Assembly (NCBI RefSeq): GCF_003260195.1
Contig: NZ_QEIH01000002.1
Span: forward strand, 248,001 to 312,000
DNA length: 64,000 nucleotides
Direction: 5' to 3'
Source of the DNA: Lutibacter citreus
Lineage (GTDB): Bacteria > Bacteroidota > Bacteroidia > Flavobacteriales > Flavobacteriaceae
Shown here: positions 1-7,724 of the stretch, piece by piece
How positions within the stretch are numbered: position 1 is the first letter of the stretch
Layout: the number at the start of each line of letters is the position of its first letter
Program-made: the position numbers and the translations under genes
Notes under the pieces: generated by a model
Seen by the model: the letters and a program-made list of their open reading frames with translations, nothing else
What the model was told of the DNA's origin: nothing
Database searches by the model: none

Positions 1-2
1 TG

Positions 3-971
3 GGTATGACTCTTTTACAAACGGCATCCAACCCATATATTACAATATTAGGACCTATTGATAGTGCGGCAAAACGTATTGCTATTATGGGAATTGCAAA
101 TAAGGTTGCGGGCGCTCTAGGATCTATTATTTTTGGAGCTATTTTATTAACTGGAATTGGTGAAATTAAAGAAAAACTTAGCTCCGTTTCTTTAGAAGAA
201 AAAGAAACAATTCTTGACGGTATGGCTGATAGTGTGGTTACGCCTTATATTGTAATGGCTATCGTTTTGTTTTTATTGGGAATATTAATAAGAAAAGCTC
301 CTTTACCACATGTAGAAGCAGATCCAATTGAGGAATCAGAAGAAGGGAAAACAACAAAAACTAACATTTTTCAATTTCCACATTTATGGTTAGGTGTTTT
401 AACTTTATTTGTTTATGTTGGAGTTGAAGTTATTGCTGGAGATACAATTATCTCCTATGGACTTTCATTGGGAATGCCACCTGAAAAAGCAAAATTTTTC
501 ACAATGCTTACATTAATGGCAATGGTAGCTACTTATGCACTAGGGGTATTTTTAATCCCTAAATATATTAGTCAAGCCTTAGCATTAAGGCTTAGTGCAA
601 TTTTAGGAATTGTTTTTACCTTTTTCGTACTTTTTACAACTGGTTTTACCTCAGTTTTATTTGTAGCTAGTTTAGGTATTGCCAATGCCTTAGTTTGGCC
701 AGCAGTTTGGCCATTAACTTTAAAAGGATTAGGGAAATTCACCAAAACAGCTTCAGCATTATTAATTATGGCTATTTCTGGTGGAGCAATTATCCCTCCT
801 TTATATGGTAAATTAGTTGATGGAAACAAAGCTGAATTAATAGCCAAAGGAATGAGTGAAATTGCAGCAAATGCTGAAGCTGCAACATCAAGCTATTGGA
901 TCTTACTTCCTTGCTATATTATTATTTTGTACTATGCTATTGCGGGTCATAAATTAGGTTTGAAAAAATAA
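3..971 (+). CDS. Sugar MFS transporter, FucP family (5' end cut off by window)
   Basis: This is the C-terminal part of a major facilitator superfamily sugar:proton symporter of the FucP (fucose/glucose/galactose permease) type, an inner-membrane protein. The reading frame is open to the window edge, so the ATG at position 6 is internal; the residues just after it (LLQTASNPYIT) match the conserved internal motif of this family. About eight hydrophobic segments can be seen, with a charged central loop near residues 105-120 that separates the two transporter halves. The C-terminus is intact and is followed by a hairpin terminator. The substrate cannot be told from the sequence; there is no sugar catabolism gene nearby inside the window. 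Confidence 0.85.
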   Translation, partial: GMTLLQTASNPYITILGPIDSAAKRIAIMGIANKVAGALGSIIFGAILLTGIGEIKEKLSSVSLEEKETILDGMADSVVTPYIVMAIVLFLLGILIRKAPLPHVEADPIEESEEGKTTKTNIFQFPHLWLGVLTLFVYVGVEVIAGDTIISYGLSLGMPPEKAKFFTMLTLMAMVATYALGVFLIPKYISQALALRLSAILGIVFTFFVLFTTGFTSVLFVASLGIANALVWPAVWPLTLKGLGKFTKTASALLIMAISGGAIIPPLYGKLVDGNKAELIAKGMSEIAANAEAATSSYWILLPCYIIILYYAIAGHKLGLKK

Positions 972-984
972 ACTCTTAAAAAAT

Positions 985-1014
985 AAAAAAGCTGAGACCT
1001 AAATCTCAGCTTTT
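985..1014. terminator. Bidirectional hairpin terminator
   Basis: An 11-bp perfect stem (987-997 with 1004-1014), loop of six bases, flanked by A-run and T-run so it can work on both strands. It sits between the plus-strand transporter and the minus-strand tRNA-Leu, which converge here. Confidence 0.75.
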
Positions 1015-1020
1015 CTTCTG

Positions 1021-1102
1021 TACCTCGAGTGGGAATCGAACCCACACTCCCGAAAGAACTGGATTTTGAATCCAGCGCGTCTACCTATTCCGCCATCGAG
1101 GC
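1021..1102 (-). tRNA. tRNA-Leu (anticodon CAA)
   Basis: The minus strand folds as an 82-nt class II tRNA. The acceptor stem is GCCTCGA paired with TCGAGGT (one G-U at the first pair), followed by discriminator A. The anticodon stem is CTGGA/TCCAG around loop TTCAAAA, giving anticodon CAA. There is a long variable arm and a T-arm with GTTCGAT. The large variable arm and the A discriminator fit leucine. CCA is not encoded and must be added after transcription. Confidence 0.95.
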
Positions 1103-1116
1103 TTTTAAACCGGATG

Positions 1117-1141
1117 CAAATTTATAAATAATTTTTGTCAA
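1117..1141 (-). promoter_or_regulatory. Likely promoter of tRNA-Leu
   Basis: On the minus strand there is TTGACA (1136-1141) followed by TAAATTTG (1117-1124), the Bacteroidetes -7 motif TAnnTTTG, ending 14 bases before the tRNA. The spacing between the two elements is shorter than usual, so the -33 assignment is uncertain. Confidence 0.5.
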
Positions 1142-1162
1142 AAACCTAAAAAAAACAAGAAG

Positions 1163-1196
1163 TTGTTTAATAACTCTATTTTTAGTTTTAAATTTG
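1163..1196 (+). promoter_or_regulatory. Promoter of prs
   Basis: TTG (1163-1165), 23 bases, then TAAATTTG (1189-1196), a good match to the Bacteroidetes consensus. Transcription would start near 1202 and leave a leader of about 22 bases before the prs ATG. Confidence 0.7.
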
Positions 1197-1223
1197 CGCC
1201 AACAAACAACAACATAACTTAAG

Positions 1224-2165
1224 ATGATAAACAACCAACTTACTCCAATAATCTTTGCATGCCGGCAAAGTAAGGAATTAGCAAAGAATATTGCCGAATC
1301 TTATGGACTTAAATTAGGAAATGTTAAAATTTCAACATTTAGTGATGGCGAATTTCAACCAGCTTTGGTTGACTCCGTAAGGGGAAGAAGAATATTTGTA
1401 ATAGGATCAACATTTCCTAATACAGATAATTTAATGGAAATGCTATTGATTTTAGATGCCGCAAAAAGAGCTTCTGCAAGACATATTACTGCAGTAATAC
1501 CTTATTTTGGTTGGGCAAGACAAGATCGTAAAGATCAACCTCGTGTTGCAATTGGAGCCAAATTAGTTGCAAATTTAATTCAAACTGCTGGAGCAACTAG
1601 AATAATGACAATGGATTTACATGCAGATCAAATTCAAGGATTTTTTGAAAAACCTGTTGATCATTTGTACGCATCAACAATATTTTTGCCATACATTCAA
1701 AAACTTGGTTTAGATAATATAACCGTTGCATCCCCTGATATGGGAGGCTCAAAAAGAGCTTATGCTTATTCTAAATACCTATCTAGTGAAGTTGTAATTT
1801 GTTACAAAGAGCGTTTAAAAGCCAATGTTATTGACACTATGGAGCTTATTGGAGAGGTTAGAGGACGCAATGTAATACTAGTTGATGATATGATTGATAC
1901 TGGTGGTACGCTTGCAAAAGCAGCAGATGTAATGATGGAAAAAGGAGCTTTAAGTGTTCGTGCTGTATGTACTCATCCATTATTATCAGGCAATGCTTAT
2001 GAAAAAATAGAAAACTCTAAACTAACTGAACTTATTGTTTCAGATACAATCCCTTTAAAAAGAGAGAGTTCTAAAATAAAAGTTGTATCTTGCGCCCCTT
2101 TGTTTGCGGATGTTATGCATAAAGTACAAAATTGCACATCAATTAGCGGACAATTTTTAATGTAA
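1224..2165 (+). CDS. prs: Ribose-phosphate pyrophosphokinase
   Basis: PRPP synthetase transfers pyrophosphate from ATP to ribose 5-phosphate in the cytoplasm. PRPP feeds purine, pyrimidine, histidine, tryptophan and NAD synthesis. The 313 residues match the family length. Visible landmarks are the FSDGE segment near residue 40, the metal/ATP-binding DLHADQ at residues 131-136, and the PRPP-binding loop VDDMIDTGGT at residues 220-229. The start is fixed by a promoter 28 bases upstream. rplY follows 21 bases downstream on the same strand, so the two are probably co-transcribed, an arrangement that I recall as usual in Bacteroidetes. Confidence 0.97.
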   Translation: MINNQLTPIIFACRQSKELAKNIAESYGLKLGNVKISTFSDGEFQPALVDSVRGRRIFVIGSTFPNTDNLMEMLLILDAAKRASARHITAVIPYFGWARQDRKDQPRVAIGAKLVANLIQTAGATRIMTMDLHADQIQGFFEKPVDHLYASTIFLPYIQKLGLDNITVASPDMGGSKRAYAYSKYLSSEVVICYKERLKANVIDTMELIGEVRGRNVILVDDMIDTGGTLAKAADVMMEKGALSVRAVCTHPLLSGNAYEKIENSKLTELIVSDTIPLKRESSKIKVVSCAPLFADVMHKVQNCTSISGQFLM

Positions 2166-2186
2166 ATAATTAATAAATATATATAA

Positions 2187-2810
2187 ATGAAATCAATTAC
2201 AATCAAAGGATCTCAAAGAGAAAGCGTGGGTAAAGTATCAACTAAGGCCTTACGTAATGCTGGAAAGGTACCTTGCGTATTATACGGAGGGGATAAACCA
2301 TTACACTTTTCAGCTGACGAAATTTCGTTCAAAAAATTAGTGTATACCGCTAACGTTTATACTGCAACGATTGAATTAGAAGGAACTAAATATCATGCAA
2401 TTTTGCAAGATATTCAATTTCACCCAGTATCAGATAGAATTTTACACGTAGATTTTTATCAATTATTTGATGATAAATTGGTAACAATGGAAATTCCTGT
2501 AAGATTAGCTGGTACTTCACCTGGTGTAATTAATGGTGGTTCTTTAAGTTTTGCTAAACGTAAATTAAGTGTAAGAGCATTACCTACAGATTTACCTGAT
2601 TTTTTAACTGCAGATATTTCTAAATTAAAAATTGGTAGCAAATTAGTTGTTGCTGAATTAGAAAATGAAAAATTCTCAATATTACATCCTGAAAACACAG
2701 TTGTTGTTCAAGTTAGAACATCAAGAGCTGCTGTTTTAGAAGATGAAGATGGTGAAGAAGGTGAAGAAGGTGAAGAAGGAGCTGCAACTGAAGAAACTGC
2801 TGCTGAATAA
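2187..2810 (+). CDS. rplY: 50S ribosomal protein L25/general stress protein Ctc
   Basis: This is the long, Ctc-type form of ribosomal protein L25, which binds 5S rRNA in the large subunit. The N-terminal L25 barrel covers about residues 1-95 and the TL5-like C-terminal beta domain about 100-180. The last 25 residues are almost only Glu, Asp, Gly, Ala and Thr, an acidic tail seen in many Bacteroidetes copies. It lies between prs and pth and ends just before a strong hairpin terminator, so it closes the prs-rplY transcript. Confidence 0.95.
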   Translation: MKSITIKGSQRESVGKVSTKALRNAGKVPCVLYGGDKPLHFSADEISFKKLVYTANVYTATIELEGTKYHAILQDIQFHPVSDRILHVDFYQLFDDKLVTMEIPVRLAGTSPGVINGGSLSFAKRKLSVRALPTDLPDFLTADISKLKIGSKLVVAELENEKFSILHPENTVVVQVRTSRAAVLEDEDGEEGEEGEEGAATEETAAE

Positions 2811-2831
2811 TTCAAAATCTTTAGATATTTT

Positions 2832-2859
2832 AAAAAGCGTTGCTTCGGCAGCGCTTTTT
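2832..2859 (+). terminator. Rho-independent terminator after rplY
   Basis: A 12-bp stem with one G-U pair closes a TTCG tetraloop and runs into a T tract (2855-2867). It lies 21 bases after the rplY stop codon. Confidence 0.9.
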
Positions 2860-2896
2860 CTTTTTTAAAAAATCACTTCTTTTACTATTTTTGTGT

Positions 2897-3532
2897 ATGA
2901 AAATTTCAGATTTAATAAAATTTTTATTCGGTAAAAGAAAAATAAATAAACCTACAGAAGACCTTATGAAAAAATTCTTGATTGTTGGCTTAGGAAATGT
3001 TGGTGTGAAATATGAAGAAACACGCCATAATATAGGTTTTAAAATTTTAGACGCTATGGCTTCAAAAGAGGATATTACTTTTGAAAGTCAAAAATTGGGT
3101 TCAATTTCTAAATTCAGATTTAAGGGTCGAACTTTTATTTTATTAAAACCTTCTACTTTTATGAATTTAAGTGGAAAAGCTGTTAAATACTGGCTTAATA
3201 AGGAAAATATTCCTTTTGAAAACTTATTAATTATTTGTGATGATTTAAATCTAGATTTTGGAGCAATAAGATTAAAAGCAAAAGGTAGTGATGGCGGCCA
3301 TAATGGTTTAAAAGATATTAATGCCATTTTACAAACACAAAAATACGCTAGATATAGATTTGGCGTAAGTTCTCAATTTTCAAAAGGAAAACAGATAGAT
3401 TATGTTTTAGGCGAATGGAATGATGATGAAAAAAAACTACTTCCAGAACGATTAGAGAAATCAGTTGAAATAATTAAATCTTTTGGTACTGCAGGTTTAA
3501 ATAATACTATGAATACCTTCAACGGAAAATAA
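2897..3532 (+). CDS. pth: Peptidyl-tRNA hydrolase
   Basis: Pth cleaves peptidyl-tRNA released from stalled ribosomes. The core begins at [11 protein letters not shown], followed by the catalytic His in ETRHNIGF, the [17 protein letters not shown] segment with the substrate-binding Asn, and the [12 protein letters not shown] motif. Two starts are possible. ATG 2897 gives 211 residues with a 23-residue basic extension; ATG 2966 gives 188 residues, close to the classical length. I recall similar extensions in flavobacterial copies and chose 2897, but a TATTTTTG -7-like motif at 2886-2893 would put the transcript start at or after 2897, which favours 2966. The open frame running upstream to 2840 overlaps the rplY terminator and is not credible. 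Confidence 0.93.
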   Translation: MKISDLIKFLFGKRKINKPTEDLMKKFLIVGLGNVGVKYEETRHNIGFKILDAMASKEDITFESQKLGSISKFRFKGRTFILLKPSTFMNLSGKAVKYWLNKENIPFENLLIICDDLNLDFGAIRLKAKGSDGGHNGLKDINAILQTQKYARYRFGVSSQFSKGKQIDYVLGEWNDDEKKLLPERLEKSVEIIKSFGTAGLNNTMNTFNGK

Positions 3533-3543
3533 AGTATCCTCTT

Positions 3544-3570
3544 AAATCCCTTCCTAACGGGAAGGAATTT
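3544..3570. terminator. Hairpin between convergent pth and queD
   Basis: Stem CCTTCC/GGAAGG (3549-3554 with 3560-3565) extended by AAAT/ATTT across one mismatch, with a five-base loop. It lies between two converging genes and could end transcripts from both sides, but the T tracts are short. Confidence 0.5.
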
Positions 3571-3599
3571 AATTAATTTAAGCTTTCCTATCAAAAAAC

Positions 3600-4058
3600 T
3601 TAGATGGAATTTTGATCACTTGCAAACCACTCAGCATGCGAAGTTCCAGTTTCTTGTAACTTTAACGAATGTAATTTTATAGTTTCGGGTAATCTATTTT
3701 TAATTTTTTCAGAAAAATCAATCAACATCATCTCACTAGTTGGCTGATATTCAACCAAAATAACATTATGACCTCGTTTTTCTAATTCATGAGCCAATTC
3801 AATGTGAGGTGTATTTTTATTAAAAACAGTTGCATGGTCAAATTTATCTACAATTTCAGATAAGACTATTTTTTTTAAATCTCCAAAATCAATCACCATT
3901 CCGTATTTTACATTAGACACATCAATTATTGGAGTTCCAATTACAGTAACAGACAATTTATAGCTATGCCCATGTACATTTTTACATTTTCCATCATAAC
4001 CATACAATGCGTGTCCTGTTTCAAAATCAAATTGTTTAGTTATTCTAATATTGCTCAT
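3600..4058 (-). CDS. queD: 6-carboxytetrahydropterin synthase/6-pyruvoyl-tetrahydropterin synthase family
   Basis: This small T-fold enzyme most likely makes 6-carboxy-5,6,7,8-tetrahydropterin from dihydroneopterin triphosphate, the second step of queuosine (7-deazaguanine) synthesis. The zinc ligands are H16, H29 and H31 (the HGH motif). C25 is the catalytic cysteine, and the D74-H75 pair (FDHATVFN) and the C-terminal QETGTSHAEW segment complete the active site. The length of 152 residues is normal. It is the last gene of a leftward run and no other queuosine gene is in the window, so the QueD role is inferred from family and not from context; a folate/biopterin-side activity is the alternative. 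Confidence 0.85.
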   Translation of the reverse strand: MSNIRITKQFDFETGHALYGYDGKCKNVHGHSYKLSVTVIGTPIIDVSNVKYGMVIDFGDLKKIVLSEIVDKFDHATVFNKNTPHIELAHELEKRGHNVILVEYQPTSEMMLIDFSEKIKNRLPETIKLHSLKLQETGTSHAEWFASDQNSI

Positions 4059-4074
4059 TATTTTATTATATAAA

Positions 4075-4257
4075 TTAATCTTCTAAATCTTTTCTATTCT
4101 TTGCTTTGTAATAAACCAAATATGCAATTCCCACTAAAACCACAAAGGGTAAATAAGTACCAATAACTACGCCTAACTCATAACCACTATCAGGTGCATT
4201 TTTTATTTTATCTTCTATATCTACGTCTTGTAAAAATCCTATTAGGTTAAAAAACAT
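4075..4257 (-). CDS. Small single-pass membrane protein, function unknown
   Basis: I do not recognise this 60-residue protein. It has an amphipathic, acidic N-terminal part, one hydrophobic segment at about residues 29-50, and a short charged tail (KAKNRKDLED) that should face the cytoplasm by the positive-inside rule. It starts three bases after the stop of the crotonase-family gene and ends 16 bases before queD, all on the same strand. Such tight packing supports a real, co-transcribed gene and not a chance frame. No function should be inferred from the neighbours, which are metabolically mixed. Confidence 0.65.
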   Translation of the reverse strand: MFFNLIGFLQDVDIEDKIKNAPDSGYELGVVIGTYLPFVVLVGIAYLVYYKAKNRKDLED

Positions 4258-4260
4258 TGT

Positions 4261-5016
4261 TTATTTTTTAAATTTATTTAGTGCATCCTTTGTGAATTCC
4301 GACAATACTAGTTTTCCGCTTATTTCAGCTCTATTCTCCAGCAATTGGCCCCAATCTTCAGTTCCACTCCAAAACACTCTCTTCATCTCTCTTAAGGCTT
4401 TAGGATTGTAATTAGAGAGTTTATTCAACAACACGTCCAACTCAAAGTCCATATCTTTAATGTTTTCAAAAACATTTGAATACAAGCCTTTCTTTTGAGC
4501 CCAATAAGCATTTTTCCAACTTGTAGCATCTATAGTTAACTCGCTCAAAGCTGCCACTCCCATTTTTCTCTCAACTACTGGCGCAATAACAAATGGTCCA
4601 ATACCAATTGTAAATTCAGATAATTTAATAGATGAAGCTTCTGTTGCAAAACAATAATCACAAGCTGCTGCCAAACCTACTCCACCACCAACTGCTTTTC
4701 CTTGAACTCTTCCAATAATTAATTTAGAACAAGTTCTCATTGCATTTATTACATTGGCAAAACCAAGAAAAAACTCCTTTCCTTGTTCAAAATTATCAAT
4801 ATTCACTAATTCATCAAATGAAGCTCCTGCACAAAATGCTTTATCCTTTTCACTTTTTAAAACAATTACAGATACCTCATTATTATTACTTAATTCATTA
4901 AAAGTCTTTGCAAGCCTTTCTAATAATTCTTTAGGCATTGAATTACTGGCTGGGTGATAAAACTCAACAGTTGCAATATTTTTTTGAATTTCTGTATATA
5001 AACTTCCATTACTCAT
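4261..5016 (-). CDS. Enoyl-CoA hydratase/isomerase (crotonase) family protein
   Basis: This 251-residue protein has the crotonase fold, which binds acyl-CoA thioesters and stabilises an enolate. The oxyanion hole is formed by the backbone at FCAGAS (around 62-66) and GGG (110-112). Of the two glutamates of classical enoyl-CoA hydratase, the first is replaced by Gly (G114 in GGGVGLA) and the second is kept (E134 in KLSEFTIG). The combination GGGVGLAAACD plus LSE..IGIGP with IAPVV resembles bacterial methylglutaconyl-CoA or carboxygeranyl-CoA hydratases, so a role in leucine or terpenoid degradation is possible. No partner gene is nearby, and the exact substrate stays open. Confidence 0.8.
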   Translation of the reverse strand: MSNGSLYTEIQKNIATVEFYHPASNSMPKELLERLAKTFNELSNNNEVSVIVLKSEKDKAFCAGASFDELVNIDNFEQGKEFFLGFANVINAMRTCSKLIIGRVQGKAVGGGVGLAAACDYCFATEASSIKLSEFTIGIGPFVIAPVVERKMGVAALSELTIDATSWKNAYWAQKKGLYSNVFENIKDMDFELDVLLNKLSNYNPKALREMKRVFWSGTEDWGQLLENRAEISGKLVLSEFTKDALNKFKK

Positions 5017-5028
5017 AGTGGTTCAAAG

Positions 5029-6363
5029 TTACGTGTTTTTATGCAAATACTTATTCCTAAATTTAACAACTAATATACCAGATCTTAATAACATCCAAAT
5101 AGTAAATGCTATCCAAATTGCATATAATTTCAAATCAAAATAATCACCAATTACCAAGGCCGGAATAAACCCTAAAAAAGTTGCAACTATTAATAAGTTT
5201 CTTAGGATCACTGCTTCTGCTAAGCCTTTAAAAATACCGTCAAAAACAAAAGCAACAGCATTAATAGGCTGCATTAGAATAACAATCCAAAATATTTGAT
5301 AAAAAGAAGCCAACACATTTGTATCCTTTGAAAATAGTTTTCCTATATCATTATAAAAAACACCACATAAACACGCCAATATTAAAGCAATTATTATAGA
5401 ATATCTGCTTAATTTAACACTTAAAATCCATAATGATTTATAATCTTTTTCACCTAATAATTTTCCAGAAACAATATTTCCAACACTTGCATAACCATCA
5501 ATAAAAAATGAGAAAAACAACCATATTTGAAATGCAATTGTTTGTGCTGCAATATAATTATCTCCATACTTTGTAGCGTATGAATTTGACAAATAAAGTG
5601 CAATATTTAAAGCTACAGCTCTAACTATTAAATTTAAACTTATAGCTATAAGATTCTTAATTTCTTTATTAAAAGGAAATTTAAGTTTATAACTAAATGG
5701 TGTTTTTTTGAATAAGAGCACGGCTGCTAAAATTGCCATAACCCCTTGTGAAATTACACTTGCCCAAGCGGCTCCCTCTACATTCAACGGATCAATAAAA
5801 CCCTCTATTCCGTATACCAAAGCAACGTCTAAAACAACATTTAAAACAGCTCCAATAATACTAATTACCATTGGCCAATAGGTGTTTTGTAAGCCTCTAA
5901 AAACACCAAAAGCCGAAAACACAAAAAGTGTAAGCGGAAAACCAATTGCCCTTATTTTGTAATATGCAACCGCATAATTTAATATAATTCCTTCAGCATT
6001 ATAAAGTTTAAAAATTTGATTTACAAACAATAAAGTCACCAAATAAATAACAATACTAAGCACTAAATTTATAGCGATTATTTGCGCAGGTAAAGTTCCA
6101 ATTTCATTTAGCTTTCTAGCTCCCAAATACTTACTTATTGTAGCTGAAATAGCAGATCTTGTTTGAGCCAAAATCCAAACTAAAGCAGAAATAAATGAAC
6201 CTGCAATACCCACAGCTGCTAAAGCTTCAGTAGGATTTATATTAATATTTCCTACAATTGCAGTATCCGTAATTGAAAGCAAAGGCTCTGCAATACCAGA
6301 TATTATTGCAGGTATTGCCAATTTATTTATCCCTTTAAAAGTTATGTTTGAAGCTTTATACAT
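5029..6363 (-). CDS. MATE family efflux transporter (DinF-like)
   Basis: This is a 12-helix inner-membrane exporter of the multidrug and toxic compound extrusion family, driven by a sodium or proton gradient. The 444 residues form two homologous MatE halves; the N-terminal half holds the motif around ISGIAEPLLSITDTAIVG. It resembles the DinF branch more than NorM. The start overlaps the end of the upstream acetyltransferase gene by eight bases, showing translational coupling. The substrate is not known, and presence of such a gene does not by itself indicate drug resistance. Confidence 0.9.
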   Translation of the reverse strand: MYKASNITFKGINKLAIPAIISGIAEPLLSITDTAIVGNININPTEALAAVGIAGSFISALVWILAQTRSAISATISKYLGARKLNEIGTLPAQIIAINLVLSIVIYLVTLLFVNQIFKLYNAEGIILNYAVAYYKIRAIGFPLTLFVFSAFGVFRGLQNTYWPMVISIIGAVLNVVLDVALVYGIEGFIDPLNVEGAAWASVISQGVMAILAAVLLFKKTPFSYKLKFPFNKEIKNLIAISLNLIVRAVALNIALYLSNSYATKYGDNYIAAQTIAFQIWLFFSFFIDGYASVGNIVSGKLLGEKDYKSLWILSVKLSRYSIIIALILACLCGVFYNDIGKLFSKDTNVLASFYQIFWIVILMQPINAVAFVFDGIFKGLAEAVILRNLLIVATFLGFIPALVIGDYFDLKLYAIWIAFTIWMLLRSGILVVKFRNKYLHKNT

Positions 6364-6865
6364 TTAGTGTTTTTTCATAACAATAAAAGGGATAAGAACT
6401 TTGATTTTGAAAATAAATACTCTCAAGTTTTATGTAATTTCGTTTTTCATAAAAATGCTGATTTCTTTTATTTTTACTGAAAGTATCTAACCTAATTGAA
6501 GTATATTTATTCTCAACAGCGAATTTCTCTGCAAAATTCATTAATTTTTGTGCATATCCCTTACCCTGAAATTTTGGATGCACCGCCAACCTATGAATAT
6601 ATAAATTATCACTACTTTCACTATTCCATTTCACTGTGTGATATTCTTCATCTACAATATTGGTTAAAACTATAATTCCAATAAGTTCTCTATCTTTTAC
6701 CAATTTCCAAAGCTGATTTAACTGTAAATCATTTTGTAAAACATTTTTTGAAGGATAATGAGCATTCCATTGAAAAATACCTTGACTTTCCATATGTTTA
6801 GCACAACTTGTTGTAATACAATAGAGTTGTTCTAAATCCGATAAAACAGCCTTTTCGATTTTCAT
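6356..6865 (-). CDS. GNAT family N-acetyltransferase
   Basis: A 169-residue Gcn5-related acetyltransferase that uses acetyl-CoA to acetylate an amine. The acetyl-CoA pyrophosphate loop is visible as QGKGYA in the segment LAVHPKFQGKGYAQKLM, preceded by the beta-strand LYIHRLAV. The C-terminal NQHFYEKRNY helix-strand element is also typical. It overlaps the MATE gene by eight bases and shares one base with the hydrolase gene upstream. The acceptor substrate cannot be told from the sequence. Confidence 0.88.
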   Translation of the reverse strand: MKIEKAVLSDLEQLYCITTSCAKHMESQGIFQWNAHYPSKNVLQNDLQLNQLWKLVKDRELIGIIVLTNIVDEEYHTVKWNSESSDNLYIHRLAVHPKFQGKGYAQKLMNFAEKFAVENKYTSIRLDTFSKNKRNQHFYEKRNYIKLESIYFQNQSSYPFYCYEKTLNV

Positions 6866-7713
6866 TATTTCTTTAATAAAAAAGAGATACTATTTTTTAC
6901 AACTTCCGCTAAATAATGAGGCATTTTTGGTTGTGTCCACGGTTGTGAACAACCAAGTGGATGCTCCATCCCTTTAATAATAAGCAACTCACTATTAGGA
7001 TTCCAACTATGTAAATTTTTAGCTTCTATTGGTTTTACTACTTCATCTTTATCTCCTTGAATTATTAACTGTGGAATTTTTAAATTAGCCACAGCCTTAC
7101 TTATGGTTAAACGCTCTTCATTTTCTTTAAAATTTGTATAAAATTGAAAATAATGAGGCATTTGCTGTTTTGTTCTTGAATTTTCAATATAAGAAACACC
7201 AGCTTTCTCCCACATCTTTAACATCTCTGGATTAGGGAATCTCACTCCAAAATTAGAGACTCCTGCCCAAGAAATAACTTTTGTAATTCTTTTATCCTCA
7301 GAAGCTTTTAAAGTTACAATTCCTCCACCTCTAGAATGGCCAATTAAGGTAATATTTTCTGGATCTATTTCATTTTTAAATTCAGAATTTGAAAGAATCC
7401 AATTAATAATTGTCTCTAAATCATCCAATTCCAACACAAAATTGTTCTTTCCAAAAGCTTCTAAATCTGGAAAATCAATTGGATTTTCCAATGTTCCTCC
7501 ATTATGAGAAAAATTAAACTTAACAAAAAACAATTCATTTTTTAAAAATTCATCAACCATTAAATTCCATGCACCCCAATCTTTATAACCCTTATATCCA
7601 TGACAAAATATAACAACTGGTTTTTTAATCTCATTTTTGTTATAAAAAACATCTGTCACAATTGGCTTGTTATGTTTATTACTTTGTACGGGTATATTTA
7701 TTAATTTGTTCAT
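6865..7713 (-). CDS. Alpha/beta hydrolase, dienelactone hydrolase/S9-like
   Basis: A 282-residue cytoplasmic alpha/beta hydrolase. The oxyanion segment is FCHGYKGYKDW (residues 36-46). The nucleophile is S127 in GHSRGG, the acid is D221 or D223 in GDKDEVV, and the base is H251 in GMEHPLG. The lack of a signal peptide places it in the cytoplasm. It belongs with peptidase-S9-like or dienelactone-hydrolase-like enzymes; esterase or peptidase activity is possible and the substrate is unknown. It lies 11 bases downstream of the large nuclease gene in the same leftward transcript. Confidence 0.85.
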   Translation of the reverse strand: MNKLINIPVQSNKHNKPIVTDVFYNKNEIKKPVVIFCHGYKGYKDWGAWNLMVDEFLKNELFFVKFNFSHNGGTLENPIDFPDLEAFGKNNFVLELDDLETIINWILSNSEFKNEIDPENITLIGHSRGGGIVTLKASEDKRITKVISWAGVSNFGVRFPNPEMLKMWEKAGVSYIENSRTKQQMPHYFQFYTNFKENEERLTISKAVANLKIPQLIIQGDKDEVVKPIEAKNLHSWNPNSELLIIKGMEHPLGCSQPWTQPKMPHYLAEVVKNSISFLLKK

Positions 7714-7724
7714 TATTAACTATT

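Noticed and set aside
6..8. ATG at position 6 as the start of the FucP-type transporter
   Set aside because: The frame is open to the window edge and the following residues are an internal conserved motif of the family, so the protein begins before the window.
5029..6363. MATE exporter as a drug-resistance determinant
   Set aside because: This branch of the family is common in chromosomes of sensitive bacteria, and no mobile context or resistance gene is nearby.
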